64,000 nt of DNA from Streptomyces narbonensis (lineage in GTDB: Bacteria; Actinomycetota; Actinomycetes; Streptomycetales; Streptomycetaceae): the NCBI RefSeq assembly GCF_014649015.1, contig NZ_BMSF01000015.1, positions 71,175 to 135,174 of the forward strand. Direction: 5' to 3'. Positions 23,514 to 33,319 of this stretch are shown here, piece after piece. Position numbers and translations under genes: made by a program. Numbering within the stretch: the first letter of the stretch is position 1; each line of letters starts with the position of its first letter. The notes beneath the pieces were generated by a model. It was not told where the DNA came from. It searched no databases and saw nothing but the letters and a program-made list of their open reading frames with translations.

Positions 23514-25028
23514 ATGGGCAACCGCTTCCAGGTGACGGACCGCTTCGCGGACGGCGCACAGTACATCGGCGGACGGCTCCGGGCCGGAACCTCCGACCGG
23601 GAACACACGATCATCAACCCCGCGACCGGGGAGGGCGTCTACACCTACCGCCTCGCCTCCGTCGCCGACGTCGACGAGGCCGTCGCCGCCGCCAAGGCCG
23701 CCTTCCCCGGCTGGTCGGGCGCCACCCCGGGCGAGCGCTCCGACGCCCTCCACCGCTTCGCCGGCGTCCTCGCCGACTGGGCCGAGGACATCGCACGGGT
23801 CGAGTCGCTCCAGGCGGGCAAGCCGCTCCGGCTCACCACCGAGTTCGACGTACCGGGCACCATCGACAACACCGCCTTCTTCGCCGGCGCGGCCCGCCAC
23901 CTCCAGGGCCAGGCCGCCGCCGAGTACAGCGGCGACCACACCTCGTACATCCGCCGCGAGGCGATCGGCGTCATCGGCTCCATCGCCCCCTGGAACTACC
24001 CGCTCCAGATGGCCGCCTGGAAGATCCTCCCGGCGATCGCCGCCGGCAACACGATCGTCCTGAAGCCCGCCGAGATCACCCCGCTGACCTCGCTGATGTT
24101 CGCGCAGGCCGCGACCGAGGCCGGCATCCCCGACGGCGTCATCAACATCGTCAGCGGCTCCGGGCGGGTCGTCGGCGAGCACCTCGTCGGCCACCCCGAC
24201 GTCGTCATGACCTCCTTCACCGGCTCCACCCCGGTCGGCAAGCGCGTCGCCGAGGTCGCCACCGCGACCGTGAAGCGGCTCCACCTCGAACTCGGCGGCA
24301 AGGCCCCCTTCGTCGTCTTCGACGACGCCGACCTGGAGGCCGCCGCCAACGGCGCCGTCGCCGCCTCCCTCATCAACACCGGCCAGGACTGCACCGCCGC
24401 CACGCGCGCCTACGTCCAGCGCCCCCTCTTCGACGCCTTCGTCGCCCGCGTCGCCGAGCTCATGGAGTCCGTCCGCGTCGGCGACCCCTTCGACTCCGCC
24501 ACCGACCTCGGCCCGCTGGTCAGCCACGCCCAGCGCGACAGCGTCGCCGGCTTCGTCGAGCGCGCCCGCGGCTACGCCACCGTCGTCGCCGGCGGCGAAG
24601 CGCCGGGGGGTGACCTGAAGGACGGCGCGTACTATCGTCCGACCCTGATCACCGGCGCCGCGCAGGACAGCGAGGTCGTGCAGTCGGAGATCTTCGGACC
24701 GGTCCTGGTGGCCCTGCCCTTCGACAGCGACGACGAGGGCATCCGGCTCGCCAACGACACCCCGTACGGCCTCGCCGCCTCCGCCTGGAGCCGTGACGTC
24801 TTCCGGGCGAACCGCGCCACGCGGGAGCTCCGGGCGGGCTGCGTCTGGGTCAACGACCACATCCCGATCATCAGCGAGATGCCGCACGGCGGCACCAAGG
24901 CGTCGGGATACGGAAAGGACATGTCGGTGTACTCCTTCGAGGAGTACACGCAGGTCAAGCACGTGATGTTCGACAACACCGCGGTCGCCGCGAAGGACTG
25001 GCACCGCACGATCTTCGGGGACCGATAG
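23514..25028 (+). CDS. Gamma-aminobutyraldehyde dehydrogenase (second copy)
   Basis: Aldehyde dehydrogenase of 504 residues, the first gene of the polyamine uptake and breakdown operon. Motifs: APWNYPLQM, cofactor loop GSTPVGKRVAE, general base Glu259 in HLELGGK and catalytic Cys293 in NTGQDCTAA, with the standard 34-residue spacing. The C terminus MPHGGTKASGYGKDMSVYSF then EEYTQVKHVMF parallels the copy at 12551, so both are of the aminobutyraldehyde type. The ATG at 23514 follows GGAGAG. The next gene (PotD) begins 50 bases downstream. Expected product is GABA, which GabT (at 36913) can use. The reason for keeping two such enzymes is unknown. Confidence 0.9.
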   Translation: MGNRFQVTDRFADGAQYIGGRLRAGTSDREHTIINPATGEGVYTYRLASVADVDEAVAAAKAAFPGWSGATPGERSDALHRFAGVLADWAEDIARVESLQAGKPLRLTTEFDVPGTIDNTAFFAGAARHLQGQAAAEYSGDHTSYIRREAIGVIGSIAPWNYPLQMAAWKILPAIAAGNTIVLKPAEITPLTSLMFAQAATEAGIPDGVINIVSGSGRVVGEHLVGHPDVVMTSFTGSTPVGKRVAEVATATVKRLHLELGGKAPFVVFDDADLEAAANGAVAASLINTGQDCTAATRAYVQRPLFDAFVARVAELMESVRVGDPFDSATDLGPLVSHAQRDSVAGFVERARGYATVVAGGEAPGGDLKDGAYYRPTLITGAAQDSEVVQSEIFGPVLVALPFDSDDEGIRLANDTPYGLAASAWSRDVFRANRATRELRAGCVWVNDHIPIISEMPHGGTKASGYGKDMSVYSFEEYTQVKHVMFDNTAVAAKDWHRTIFGDR

Positions 25029-25078
25029 CCAGATTGCCGCCCGACCAGCGGCCCACCCCTCCCGAAAGGGCACAGCGC

Positions 25079-26326
25079 ATGGAGCAGTACGAGCCCGAAA
25101 GCCTGTCCGCCGCGCAGCTGGCGGCTATGCGGCGCAGCATGACGAGCGGCCGGGGCGCCCTCAGCCGCCGTTCGATGCTGCGCGCGGGCGGCGTCGGCGC
25201 GCTCACGGTCGGCGGTCTCGCCGGCCTGAGCGCCTGTGGCATCCCGCCGGCCAAGCGGGAGGGACAAGGTCCCGCCTCCACCGACGTCTCGGCCAAGGAG
25301 AAGAGCCTCGCCTTCTCCAACTGGACCGAGTACATGGACATCAGCGAGGACGAGAAGACGCGTCCCACGCTGGAGGCGTTCACGAAACGCACCGGGATCA
25401 AGGTCAAGTACACCGAGGACATCAACGACAACGTCGAGTTCTTCGGCAAGATCAAGCCGCAGCTCGCGGCCGGCCAGGACACCGGCCGCGACCTGATCTG
25501 CGTCACCGACTGGCTGGCCGCCCGGATGATCCGCCTCGGCTGGGCGCAGAAGCTCGACCCCTCGAACCTGCCCAACGCCTACGCGAACCTCTCCGCCCAG
25601 TTCCGGCGCCCCGACTGGGACCCGGGCCGCGCCTACTCGTACCCGTGGACGGGCATCTCGACCGTCATCGCGTACAACTCCAAGGCGACCGGCGGCAAGA
25701 AGGTCGACTCGGTCACCCAGCTGCTCGACGACCCGTCCCTCAAGGGCCGGGTCGGCTTCCTCACCGAGATGCGCGACACCGTCGGCATGACCCTGCTCGA
25801 CATGGGCAAGGACCCGGGGAAGTTCACCGACGCCGAGTACGACGAGGCGATAGGCCGGCTCCAGAAGGGCGTCGACAAGAAGCAGATACGCCGCTTCACC
25901 GGCAACGACTACACCTCCGACCTGGACAAGGGCGACCTCGCGGCCTGCCTGGCCTGGGCCGGTGACATCATCCAGCTCCAGGCGGACAACCCGGACATCA
26001 AGTTCGCCATCCCGTCCGCCGGATACATCACCTCCAGCGACAACCTGCTCGTCCCCGCCCAGGCGAAGCACAAGACCAACGCCGAGAAGCTCATCGACCA
26101 CTACTACGAGCTGCCCGTCGCCGCGCAGCTCGCCGCGTACATCAACTACGTCTGCCCCGTCGACGGGGTGAAGGACGAGCTCGCCAAGATCGACCCCGAG
26201 CTCGCGAACAACACGCTGATCCTCCCGGACAAGGCCATGGCCAAGAAGTCGCGCGCCTTCCGCTCGCTCACCAGCGCGGAGGAGACGGCGTACGAGGAGA
26301 AGTTCGCCAAGCTCATCGGCGCCTGA
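25079..26326 (+). CDS. potD: Spermidine/putrescine ABC transporter substrate-binding lipoprotein
   Basis: Polyamine-binding lipoprotein of 415 residues feeding PotABC. The N terminus carries a twin-arginine motif (LSRRSMLRAG) and lipobox LSAC, predicting Tat export and lipid anchoring. PotD-type features are SNWTEYMDISED, YTEDINDNVEFFGKI, RDLICVTDWLAARMIRLGWA, RRFTGNDYTSDLDKGDLAAC, GDIIQLQADNPDIKF and NAEKLIDHYYELPVAAQLA. ATG 25079 follows GAAAGGG. It is closely related to the orphan protein at 14155. The downstream potA begins 45 bases after the stop. Substrate specificity between putrescine and spermidine cannot be fixed from sequence. Confidence 0.92.
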   Translation: MEQYEPESLSAAQLAAMRRSMTSGRGALSRRSMLRAGGVGALTVGGLAGLSACGIPPAKREGQGPASTDVSAKEKSLAFSNWTEYMDISEDEKTRPTLEAFTKRTGIKVKYTEDINDNVEFFGKIKPQLAAGQDTGRDLICVTDWLAARMIRLGWAQKLDPSNLPNAYANLSAQFRRPDWDPGRAYSYPWTGISTVIAYNSKATGGKKVDSVTQLLDDPSLKGRVGFLTEMRDTVGMTLLDMGKDPGKFTDAEYDEAIGRLQKGVDKKQIRRFTGNDYTSDLDKGDLAACLAWAGDIIQLQADNPDIKFAIPSAGYITSSDNLLVPAQAKHKTNAEKLIDHYYELPVAAQLAAYINYVCPVDGVKDELAKIDPELANNTLILPDKAMAKKSRAFRSLTSAEETAYEEKFAKLIGA

Positions 26327-26370
26327 GCCCGACGTTGTCCACCTCTCTCACTCCCCTGGGACAGCAACCC

Positions 26371-27543
26371 ATGACTGACAAGACTGCTCACACTGGAAAG
26401 AACACGGGCGGCGGCGACGTCCGTCTCACCGGGATCAGCAAGGCGTACGGCTCCTTCAACGCCGTCCACCCGCTCGACCTGACCGTCCCGCAGGGCTCCT
26501 TCTTCGCCCTGCTCGGCGCCTCCGGCTGCGGAAAGACCACCACGCTGCGCATGATCGCCGGCCTGGAGGACCCCACCACCGGCACCATCCACCTCGGCGA
26601 CACGGACGTCACGGACCTCCCGCCCTACAAGCGGCCGGTCAACACCGTCTTCCAGTCCTACGCGCTCTTCCCGCACATGGACATCTCCGAGAACATCGCC
26701 TTCGGTCTGCGCCGGCGCGGCATCAAGTCCGTGAAGAAGCAGGTCGACGACATGCTGGAGCTCGTCCAGCTCGGCGACAAGGCCCGCCACAAGCCGCACC
26801 AGCTCTCCGGCGGCCAGCAGCAGCGCGTCGCCGTGGCCCGCGCGCTCATCAACCACCCGCAGGTCCTCCTCCTCGACGAGCCGCTCGGTGCGCTCGACCT
26901 CAAGCTGCGCCGCCAGATGCAGCTGGAGCTCAAGCGGATCCAGACCGAGGTCGGCATCACCTTCGTCCACGTCACCCACGACCAGGAGGAGGCCATGACC
27001 ATGGCCGACCAGGTCGCGGTGATGAACGGCGGCCGCGTCGAGCAGCTCGGCGCCCCCGCCGACCTGTACGAGAACCCGCAGACGACCTTCGTCGCCAACT
27101 TCCTCGGCACCTCGAACCTCATCGAGGCCGAGGTCCTGGAGACCGGCGGCTCCGACGTGCTCGTCACGGCCGGCGGCGGCAAGCTCCGGGTGCCCGGCGA
27201 CCGCTGTACCTCCGCCGTCCGCCAGGGCGGCAAGGTGCTCGTCGGCGTCCGGCCCGAGAAGATCTCGCTCGCGCACGCCGACGACGCGGGCTCGATAGCC
27301 GACGGCCGCAACCGCGTCACCGGCCGGATCGCCGACTCCTCCTTCATCGGCGTCTCCACGCAGTACGTGGTGAACAGCCCGGCGGGCGCGGAGCTCCAGG
27401 TCTACGAGCAGAACATCGAACGCGACACGCGGCTGGTCCCCGGTGCCGAGGTGGTCCTGCACTGGAACCCGGCGCACACCTTCGGGCTCGACGCCGCCCA
27501 GGACATCGACGCGGGCGTGGAGACGGTGGAGGACGCCGGATGA
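26371..27543 (+). CDS. potA: Spermidine/putrescine ABC transporter ATP-binding protein
   Basis: ATPase of the polyamine importer, 390 residues from ATG 26371 (an in-frame TTG at 26335 would add 12 residues; a weak GGGACA precedes the ATG). Walker A is GASGCGKTT, Q-loop FQSYALFPHM, signature LSGGQQQR, Walker B VLLLDEPLGALD and switch VTHDQEEAM, all intact. The C-terminal TOBE domain contains GVRPEKISLAHADD and the family-typical IGVSTQYVV region. The stop overlaps the potB start (ATGA). This is a complete, normal PotA. Confidence 0.95.
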   Translation: MTDKTAHTGKNTGGGDVRLTGISKAYGSFNAVHPLDLTVPQGSFFALLGASGCGKTTTLRMIAGLEDPTTGTIHLGDTDVTDLPPYKRPVNTVFQSYALFPHMDISENIAFGLRRRGIKSVKKQVDDMLELVQLGDKARHKPHQLSGGQQQRVAVARALINHPQVLLLDEPLGALDLKLRRQMQLELKRIQTEVGITFVHVTHDQEEAMTMADQVAVMNGGRVEQLGAPADLYENPQTTFVANFLGTSNLIEAEVLETGGSDVLVTAGGGKLRVPGDRCTSAVRQGGKVLVGVRPEKISLAHADDAGSIADGRNRVTGRIADSSFIGVSTQYVVNSPAGAELQVYEQNIERDTRLVPGAEVVLHWNPAHTFGLDAAQDIDAGVETVEDAG

Positions 27544-28475
27544 GCACCACCACCCTGACGAAGAAGGAGGGTGCCGCGCCGGTCGAGGAACCGGTGCTGC
27601 GCAAGCCCTCCGCCCGCAAGCGGCTCGTCCCGTACTGGCTGCTGCTGCCCGGCATCATCTGGCTGCTCGTCTTCTTCGCGCTGCCGCTGGTCTACCAGGC
27701 GTCGACCTCGGTCCAGACCGGCTCCCTGGAGCAGGGCTTCCAGGTCACCTGGCACTTCCAGACCTACTGGGACGCCTTCACCGAGTACTGGCCGCAGTTC
27801 GTCCGCTCCCTGCTGTACGCCGGGACCGCGACCCTGCTCTGCCTGCTGCTCGGCTACCCGCTGGCGTACCTGATCGCCTTCAAGGCGGGCCGCTGGCGCA
27901 ACCTGCTCCTGGTCCTCGTCATCGCCCCGTTCTTCACCAGCTTCCTCATCCGGACGCTCGCGTGGAAGACGATCCTGGCGGACGACAGCCTGGTCGTCGA
28001 CGTGCTGAACGCGCTGCACGTCCTCGACGTGACGAGCTGGCTCGGGTGGACCGAGGGCGAGCGCGTGCTCGCCACGCCGATGGCGGTGGTGTGCGGTCTC
28101 ACGTACAACTTCCTGCCGTTCATGATCCTGCCCCTCTACACCTCCCTGGAGCGGATCGACGGCCGGCTGCACGAGGCCGCGCAGGACCTCTACGCCTCCC
28201 CGGCGACGACCTTCCGCAAGGTGACCTTCCCGCTGTCGATGCCCGGCGTCGTCTCCGGCACCCTGCTCACCTTCATCCCGGCGAGCGGCGACTACGTCAA
28301 CGCCGAACTGCTCGGCTCGACCGACACCAAGATGGTCGGCAACGTCATCCAGTCGCAGTTCCTGCGGGTCCTCGACTACCCGACGGCCGCCGCGCTCTCC
28401 TTCATCCTCATGGCGATCGTGCTGGTCATGGTCACCGTCTACATCCGCCGAGCGGGCACGGAGGACCTGGTCTGA
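27540..28475 (+). CDS. potB: Spermidine/putrescine ABC transporter permease PotB
   Basis: One of two membrane subunits of the polyamine importer, 311 residues. After a cytosolic N terminus come about six membrane segments, beginning with YWLLLPGIIWLLVFFALPLVY. The EAA-type loop LHEAAQDLYASPATTFRKVTFP (about residue 222) docks to PotA. The region SGDYVNAELLGSTDTKMVGN is typical of PotB. It overlaps potA by 4 bases and potC by 1 base, so the transporter subunits are translated in step. Confidence 0.94.
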   Translation: MSTTTLTKKEGAAPVEEPVLRKPSARKRLVPYWLLLPGIIWLLVFFALPLVYQASTSVQTGSLEQGFQVTWHFQTYWDAFTEYWPQFVRSLLYAGTATLLCLLLGYPLAYLIAFKAGRWRNLLLVLVIAPFFTSFLIRTLAWKTILADDSLVVDVLNALHVLDVTSWLGWTEGERVLATPMAVVCGLTYNFLPFMILPLYTSLERIDGRLHEAAQDLYASPATTFRKVTFPLSMPGVVSGTLLTFIPASGDYVNAELLGSTDTKMVGNVIQSQFLRVLDYPTAAALSFILMAIVLVMVTVYIRRAGTEDLV

Positions 28476-29269
28476 TGCGTTGGCTCCGGAAGAACCTCGT
28501 CGTCATCGCGGGCCTGCTCACGCTCGCGTACATGATCCTGCCGAACATCGTCGTGATGGTGTTCTCGTTCAACAAGCCGAACGGCCGCTTCAACTACTCC
28601 TGGCAGCGCTTCTCGCTGGACGCCTGGAAGGACCCCTGCGGCGTCGCCGACATGTGCGAGTCGCTCTCCCTCTCGCTCCAGCTCGCCGCCTGGTCCACCG
28701 TCGGCGCGCTCGTCCTCGGCACGATGATCGCCTTCGCGCTGGTCCGCTACCGCTTCCGGGCGCGCGGCGCGATCAACTCGCTCATCTTCCTGCCGATGGC
28801 GATGCCCGAGGTCGTCATGGCCGCCTCGCTGCTCACGCTCTTCCTCAACATGGGGATCGAGCTGGGCTTCTGGACGGTCCTGATCGCCCACATCATGTTC
28901 TGCCTGTCGTTCGTCGTGACGGCGGTCAAGGCCCGGGTCATGTCCATGGACCCGCGCCTGGAGGAGGCCGCGCGCGACCTCTACGCGGGCCCCGTGCAGA
29001 CCTTCCTGCGCGTGACCCTGCCGATCGCCGCGCCCGGCATCGCCGCCGGCGCGCTGCTGGCCTTCGCGCTGTCGTTCGACGACTTCATCATCACCAACTT
29101 CAACGCGGGCTCCACCGTCACCTTCCCCATGTTCGTCTGGGGCTCGGCGCAGCGTGGAACCCCCGTTCAGATCAACGTCATCGGCACCGCGATGTTCGTC
29201 CTCGCGGTACTGATGGTGGTAGCCGGGCAAATCATTACGAACCGGCGCAAGAAAACAGCAACGGCCTGA
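28475..29269 (+). CDS. potC: Spermidine/putrescine ABC transporter permease PotC
   Basis: Second membrane subunit of the polyamine importer, 264 residues with about six membrane helices. Family marks are the first helix VVIAGLLTLAYMILPNIVVM, the EAA loop LEEAARDLYAGPVQTFLRVTLP and the PotC-typical SFDDFIITNFNAGSTVTFPMF. The ATG overlaps the potB stop (TGATG). It ends with a basic tail (NRRKKTATA). Followed 38 bases later by the FAD oxidoreductase gene in the same direction. Confidence 0.94.
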   Translation: MRWLRKNLVVIAGLLTLAYMILPNIVVMVFSFNKPNGRFNYSWQRFSLDAWKDPCGVADMCESLSLSLQLAAWSTVGALVLGTMIAFALVRYRFRARGAINSLIFLPMAMPEVVMAASLLTLFLNMGIELGFWTVLIAHIMFCLSFVVTAVKARVMSMDPRLEEAARDLYAGPVQTFLRVTLPIAAPGIAAGALLAFALSFDDFIITNFNAGSTVTFPMFVWGSAQRGTPVQINVIGTAMFVLAVLMVVAGQIITNRRKKTATA

Positions 29270-29307
29270 GCCGAAAGGCAGCTCAGGCACCGAAGGAGTT
29301 GGAAACC

Positions 29308-30726
29308 ATGGCCCCAGTTGCCATGCGTCTCGCTGCACAATCTCTCTCCGACGCCCAGCCCGTCCCCTTCTGGCTGGAAGACCCCGGCAAGCCCGGAGCC
29401 CTGCCCGCCCTCACCGGCACCGAGAAGTGCGACCTCCTCGTCGTCGGCGGCGGCTACAGCGGACTGTGGACCGCGCTCCTCGCCAAGGAGCGCGAGCCCT
29501 CCAGGGATGTCGTACTGATCGAAGGCCGCGAGGTGGGCTGGGCCGCCTCGGGCCGCAACGGAGGCTTCTGCGCCGCCTCCCTCACCCACGGCTTCGGCAA
29601 CGGACTCGCCCGCTGGCCGGGCGAGCTGCCCAGGCTGGAGGAGCTCGGCGAGCGGAACCTCGACGGGATCGAGGAGGCGGTCGCCCGCTACTCCCTGGAC
29701 TGCGACTTCGAGCGCACCGGCGAGATCGACGTGGCCACCGAGCCGTACCAGGTCGAGGAACTCCACGAGATGTACGAGGAGATCGACCGGCTCGGCCTCG
29801 CCGACGGCCTCGAACTCCTCGACCGGGACGCCGTCCGGGCCGAGGTCGACTCGCCGACCTTCCTCGCCGGCCTCTGGGACCGCCGCGGCGTCGCCATGCT
29901 CAACCCGGCCAAGCTGGCCTGGGGCCTGAAGCGGGCCTGCCTCGACCTGGGCGTCCGGATCTTCGAGAACACCCCCGGTCTGGAGCTGGTCTCCGTGGGC
30001 GCCGGCATGGGCGTGCGCACGCCGTACGGCCGGGTCCTCGCCCGCCGGGTCGCGCTCGGCACCAACGTCTTCCCGTCGCTGGTCAAGCGGGTCCGGCACT
30101 ACACCGTCCCGGTGTACGACTACGCCCTCATGACCGAGCCGCTCAGCCCCGAGCAGCTCGCCTCCGTCGGCTGGAAGAACCGGCAGGGCCTCGGCGACTC
30201 CGCCAACCAGTTCCACTACTTCCGGATCACGGCCGACAACCGCATCCTGTGGGGCGGCTACGACGCGATCTACCCCTTCGGCGGGAAGCTCGACGCCGAG
30301 AGGGACCAGCGCCCGGAGACCTACCTGAAGCTGGCCGAGCACTTCTTCCGCTGCTTCCCGCAACTGGAGGGCCTGCGCTTCAGCCACGCCTGGGGCGGCG
30401 CGATCGACACCTGCTCGCGCTTCTCGGCCTTCTTCGGTACGGCGTACAAGGGCAAGGTCGCGTACGCGGCTGGCTTCACCGGCCTCGGTGTCGGCGCGAC
30501 CCGCTTCGGCGGGGACGTCATGCTCGACCTGCTCGCGGGCGAGCGCACCGAGCGCACCGAGCTGGACATGGTCCGTTCGAAGCCGCTGCCCTTCCCGCCG
30601 GAGCCGATCGCCTGGGCCGGCATCGGCATCACCAAGTGGGCGATGGCCCGCGCCGACGAGAACGGCGGCCGGCGCAACCTGTGGCTGAAGACGATGGACC
30701 GGATGGGTCTGGGCTTCGACAGCTAG
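29308..30726 (+). CDS. FAD-dependent amine oxidoreductase, putative (gamma-glutamyl)putrescine oxidase
   Basis: DAO-family flavoenzyme of 472 residues. The N-terminal dinucleotide fold reads LLVVGGGYSGLWTALLAKE (about residues 44-62), followed by AASGRNGGFC, a motif shared with PuuB-type gamma-glutamylputrescine oxidases. Downstream segments VYDYALMTEPL, NQFHYFRITADNRILWGGYD and FSHAWGGAIDTCSRF also fit that family. ATG 29308 has AAGGAG (29293-29298) upstream. As the last gene of the putrescine operon it would oxidise the imported diamine or its gamma-glutamyl derivative to the aldehyde used by the first gene. No gamma-glutamylpolyamine synthetase is in the window, so the precise substrate is open. 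Confidence 0.82.
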   Translation: MAPVAMRLAAQSLSDAQPVPFWLEDPGKPGALPALTGTEKCDLLVVGGGYSGLWTALLAKEREPSRDVVLIEGREVGWAASGRNGGFCAASLTHGFGNGLARWPGELPRLEELGERNLDGIEEAVARYSLDCDFERTGEIDVATEPYQVEELHEMYEEIDRLGLADGLELLDRDAVRAEVDSPTFLAGLWDRRGVAMLNPAKLAWGLKRACLDLGVRIFENTPGLELVSVGAGMGVRTPYGRVLARRVALGTNVFPSLVKRVRHYTVPVYDYALMTEPLSPEQLASVGWKNRQGLGDSANQFHYFRITADNRILWGGYDAIYPFGGKLDAERDQRPETYLKLAEHFFRCFPQLEGLRFSHAWGGAIDTCSRFSAFFGTAYKGKVAYAAGFTGLGVGATRFGGDVMLDLLAGERTERTELDMVRSKPLPFPPEPIAWAGIGITKWAMARADENGGRRNLWLKTMDRMGLGFDS

Positions 30727-30748
30727 AACCTGCCTGTACGGGGCGGGG

Positions 30749-33115
30749 TCACGGCGTCCGCCGTGGCCCCGCCGCGCCGTTCCCGCCCGCCTGCGCCAGC
30801 TCGCCCTCGCCCTCGGTGTCGATGTGCGGCAGGATCCGGTCCAGCCAGCGCGGGGTCCACCAGGCCCACTTCCCGAGCAGGGTCATCACCGCGGGCACGA
30901 GCAGCAGTCGCGCGACCGTCGCGTCGATGAGCACGCTCGCGGCCAGACCGAGCCCCATCATCTTGATCACGATGCTGTCGTTGAGGACGAAGGCCGCGAA
31001 GACGCTGACCATGATGAGCGCCGCGCAGGTGATCACCCGCGCGGTGATCTCCAGGGCGTGCGCCACGCTCCCCTTCGCGTCGCCGGTGTGCAGCCACGCC
31101 TCGTGGACCCGGGACAGCAGGAAGATCTCGTAGTCCATGCTCAGGCCGAAGACGATGGCGAACATCATCATCGGCACGTAGCTCTCGATGGGCACGTCGC
31201 CGTTGACCCCGAGCGCCGGTCCGCCCCAGCCCCACTGGAAGACGGCGACGACGACGCCGTACGAGGCGGCGATGGACAGCAGGTTGAGCACCGCCGCCTT
31301 GAGCGCCACGAGCGGGCCGCGGAAGACGATCAGGATGACGAGGAACGCGAGCGTGACGACCACGGCGATGATGAGCAGCAGCCGCCCGGAGACGATCTCC
31401 AGGAAGTCGACCTGCGCGGCGGTGGTGCCCGTGACGTAGGTGGCCGCGGTGGTGCCCTCGACCGCCTGCGGGAGGACGTCGTCGCCCAGGTGCTCCGTCA
31501 GCGACGTCGTGGACTGGTCCTGCGGGGCGGCGACCGAGTAGGCCGTGGCGATCAGGACGTCGCCGTCCGAGGTCGGGGTGAGCGGGGTGATCAGGGCGGC
31601 GTCGGGGACGCCGGTGAGCGCCTTCTGCGCCTGGCTCGCCAGGGCGGAGCGGTCGGCCGCGGGGACCGAGGTCTGGTCGATCACCAGCGTCAGCGGCCCG
31701 TTGGAGCCGGGGCCGAAGGCCGAGGACATCAGGTCGAAGGCGCGCCGGTCCGTGAAGGACTCCGGGTCCGCGCCGTCGCCGATGTGGCCGAGCTGGATGG
31801 AGAACAGAGGGATGGCGAGGACGGCCAGGATGGCGACGCCCGCGCTCAGGAACCACCAGGGACGGCGCTCCACGCGGAGCGCGTAACGGTGCCAGGTGCC
31901 GTGCACCTCACCGGTCTGCGCCGCGCCGGGCGCGCCGGGCGCGTCGGCGGGCGTCGGGTCCGTCTCGGCGACGGGGGTGCCGATGTGCAGCCGGTCGATG
32001 CGGCGGCCGATGAGGCCGAGCATCGCCGGGACGAGCGTGAGGGCTCCGGCGACGGCCGTGACCACGGTGGACGTCGCCGCCAGACCGAGCAGGCCGATGA
32101 AGCTCAGCCCGGAGACCCACAGCCCGGAGAGGGCGATGATGACGGTGCAGCCCGAGACGAGGACGGCCCGGCCGCTGGTCGCGGTGGCGAGGCCGGCCGC
32201 CGTGACCGGGTCATGGCCGTTCATCAGCAGCTGCCGGTGCCGGGTGATCAGGAAGAGCGCGTAGTCGATGCCGACGCCGATGCCGATCATCGTGGCCAGG
32301 GTCGGCGAGACGGTCGCGAAGGTCCAGACGGAGGCGAGGAGACCGAGCACCGAGAGGCCGCAGAGGGCCGCCACCAGGGCGGTGACCAGGGGCAGTACGG
32401 CGGCGATCAGGCTGCCGAAGCCGATGATCAGGACGATGATCGCGACCCCGAAGCCGATCGCCTCGCTGACCCGGTCGTCCGCCTCGGGCCGGGCCAGCTC
32501 GCCCAGCGAACCGCCGTACTCGACCTCGACCCCGGCGGCGCGCAGGGGCTCCACCGCGCTGTCCACCCCGGTCAGGTAGTCGTCGCCGAGGGTGCCGGGC
32601 TGGACGTCGAAGCGGACGGTGATGTACGCGGTCTTGCCGTCCGTGGACAGCGGGCCGACGTTCGGGGTGCCCGGGGGAGGGGAGGGCGGCGTGCTGCCGG
32701 GCGCCGGGAGCGGGTCCGTGGCGTTCAGGACGTGCGGAAGCTTCTTCAGCGAGGCGACCGCGGACGAGATCTGGTCACTGACGTCCGTCAGAGGCTTGGC
32801 GCCGTCGTAGAGCACCACCTGGGCGCTGTAGCCGCCGGCGGCTGGCTCGTGCGCGCGCAGCACGTTCAGTCCGTCCTGGGACTGGGTGCCGGGCAGTGCG
32901 TAGTTGTCCGAGTACTCGCCGCCGTACGCGTGGTTCAGCCCGATCAGGGCACCCAGAGCCAGCACCCAGGCGACCAGCACGATGACGAAGTGCCGCGCCG
33001 ACCACTCGCCCATCCGCCGCAGCAGCCCCTTGCCGGAGCGCCGGTCACCCGGCGCGGTACCACCCGGTGCGGCACCACCCGGCTGGGTGCCACCCGACGA
33101 CTGCGGAAACGGCAT
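30749..33115 (-). CDS. MMPL/RND-type membrane transporter
   Basis: Large exporter of 788 residues resembling mycobacterial MmpL and related actinobacterial lipid or drug exporters. After an N-terminal Gly/Pro/Thr-rich tail (repeated PGGTxPGG) and a first helix at HFVIVLVAWVLALGALIGL, two homologous MMPL halves follow. Each has an extracellular domain and a bundle of five helices (for example IGVGIDYALFLITRHR and FGLSMDYEIFLLSRVHEAWL, which carry the intramembrane Asp-Tyr of the proton pathway). ATG 33115 is preceded by GGGAG. A perfect palindrome at 33250 lies upstream and suggests repressor control. The cargo is unknown. Confidence 0.9.
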   Translation of the reverse strand: MPFPQSSGGTQPGGAAPGGTAPGDRRSGKGLLRRMGEWSARHFVIVLVAWVLALGALIGLNHAYGGEYSDNYALPGTQSQDGLNVLRAHEPAAGGYSAQVVLYDGAKPLTDVSDQISSAVASLKKLPHVLNATDPLPAPGSTPPSPPPGTPNVGPLSTDGKTAYITVRFDVQPGTLGDDYLTGVDSAVEPLRAAGVEVEYGGSLGELARPEADDRVSEAIGFGVAIIVLIIGFGSLIAAVLPLVTALVAALCGLSVLGLLASVWTFATVSPTLATMIGIGVGIDYALFLITRHRQLLMNGHDPVTAAGLATATSGRAVLVSGCTVIIALSGLWVSGLSFIGLLGLAATSTVVTAVAGALTLVPAMLGLIGRRIDRLHIGTPVAETDPTPADAPGAPGAAQTGEVHGTWHRYALRVERRPWWFLSAGVAILAVLAIPLFSIQLGHIGDGADPESFTDRRAFDLMSSAFGPGSNGPLTLVIDQTSVPAADRSALASQAQKALTGVPDAALITPLTPTSDGDVLIATAYSVAAPQDQSTTSLTEHLGDDVLPQAVEGTTAATYVTGTTAAQVDFLEIVSGRLLLIIAVVVTLAFLVILIVFRGPLVALKAAVLNLLSIAASYGVVVAVFQWGWGGPALGVNGDVPIESYVPMMMFAIVFGLSMDYEIFLLSRVHEAWLHTGDAKGSVAHALEITARVITCAALIMVSVFAAFVLNDSIVIKMMGLGLAASVLIDATVARLLLVPAVMTLLGKWAWWTPRWLDRILPHIDTEGEGELAQAGGNGAAGPRRTP

Positions 33116-33249
33116 GGCTACTCCCGTGGCGAGGGCGGTGCGACTGGGCAGGACGGAGGCCCATCCGAACACGCAGGGGCGGGCGACCGGGGGAGTCGGC
33201 CCATCCGGCCCGCCGCTGTCCACCCGATCGGACGCCCGCGGCGCGCCAC

Positions 33250-33263
33250 GTGATCCGGATCAC
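33250..33263. promoter_or_regulatory. Perfect 14-bp palindrome between divergent genes
   Basis: GTGATCCGGATCAC is fully self-complementary and lies 135 bases upstream of the MMPL start (minus) and 90 bases upstream of the next plus-strand gene. MMPL exporters are often controlled by TetR- or MarR-type repressors that bind such dyads. No regulator gene is adjacent. Confidence 0.5.
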
Positions 33264-33319
33264 TCTCAATCGGTTGCCCGAAGTCGCGTAAGAGAAGGCG
33301 CCGACCCCGCTCTCTCCTG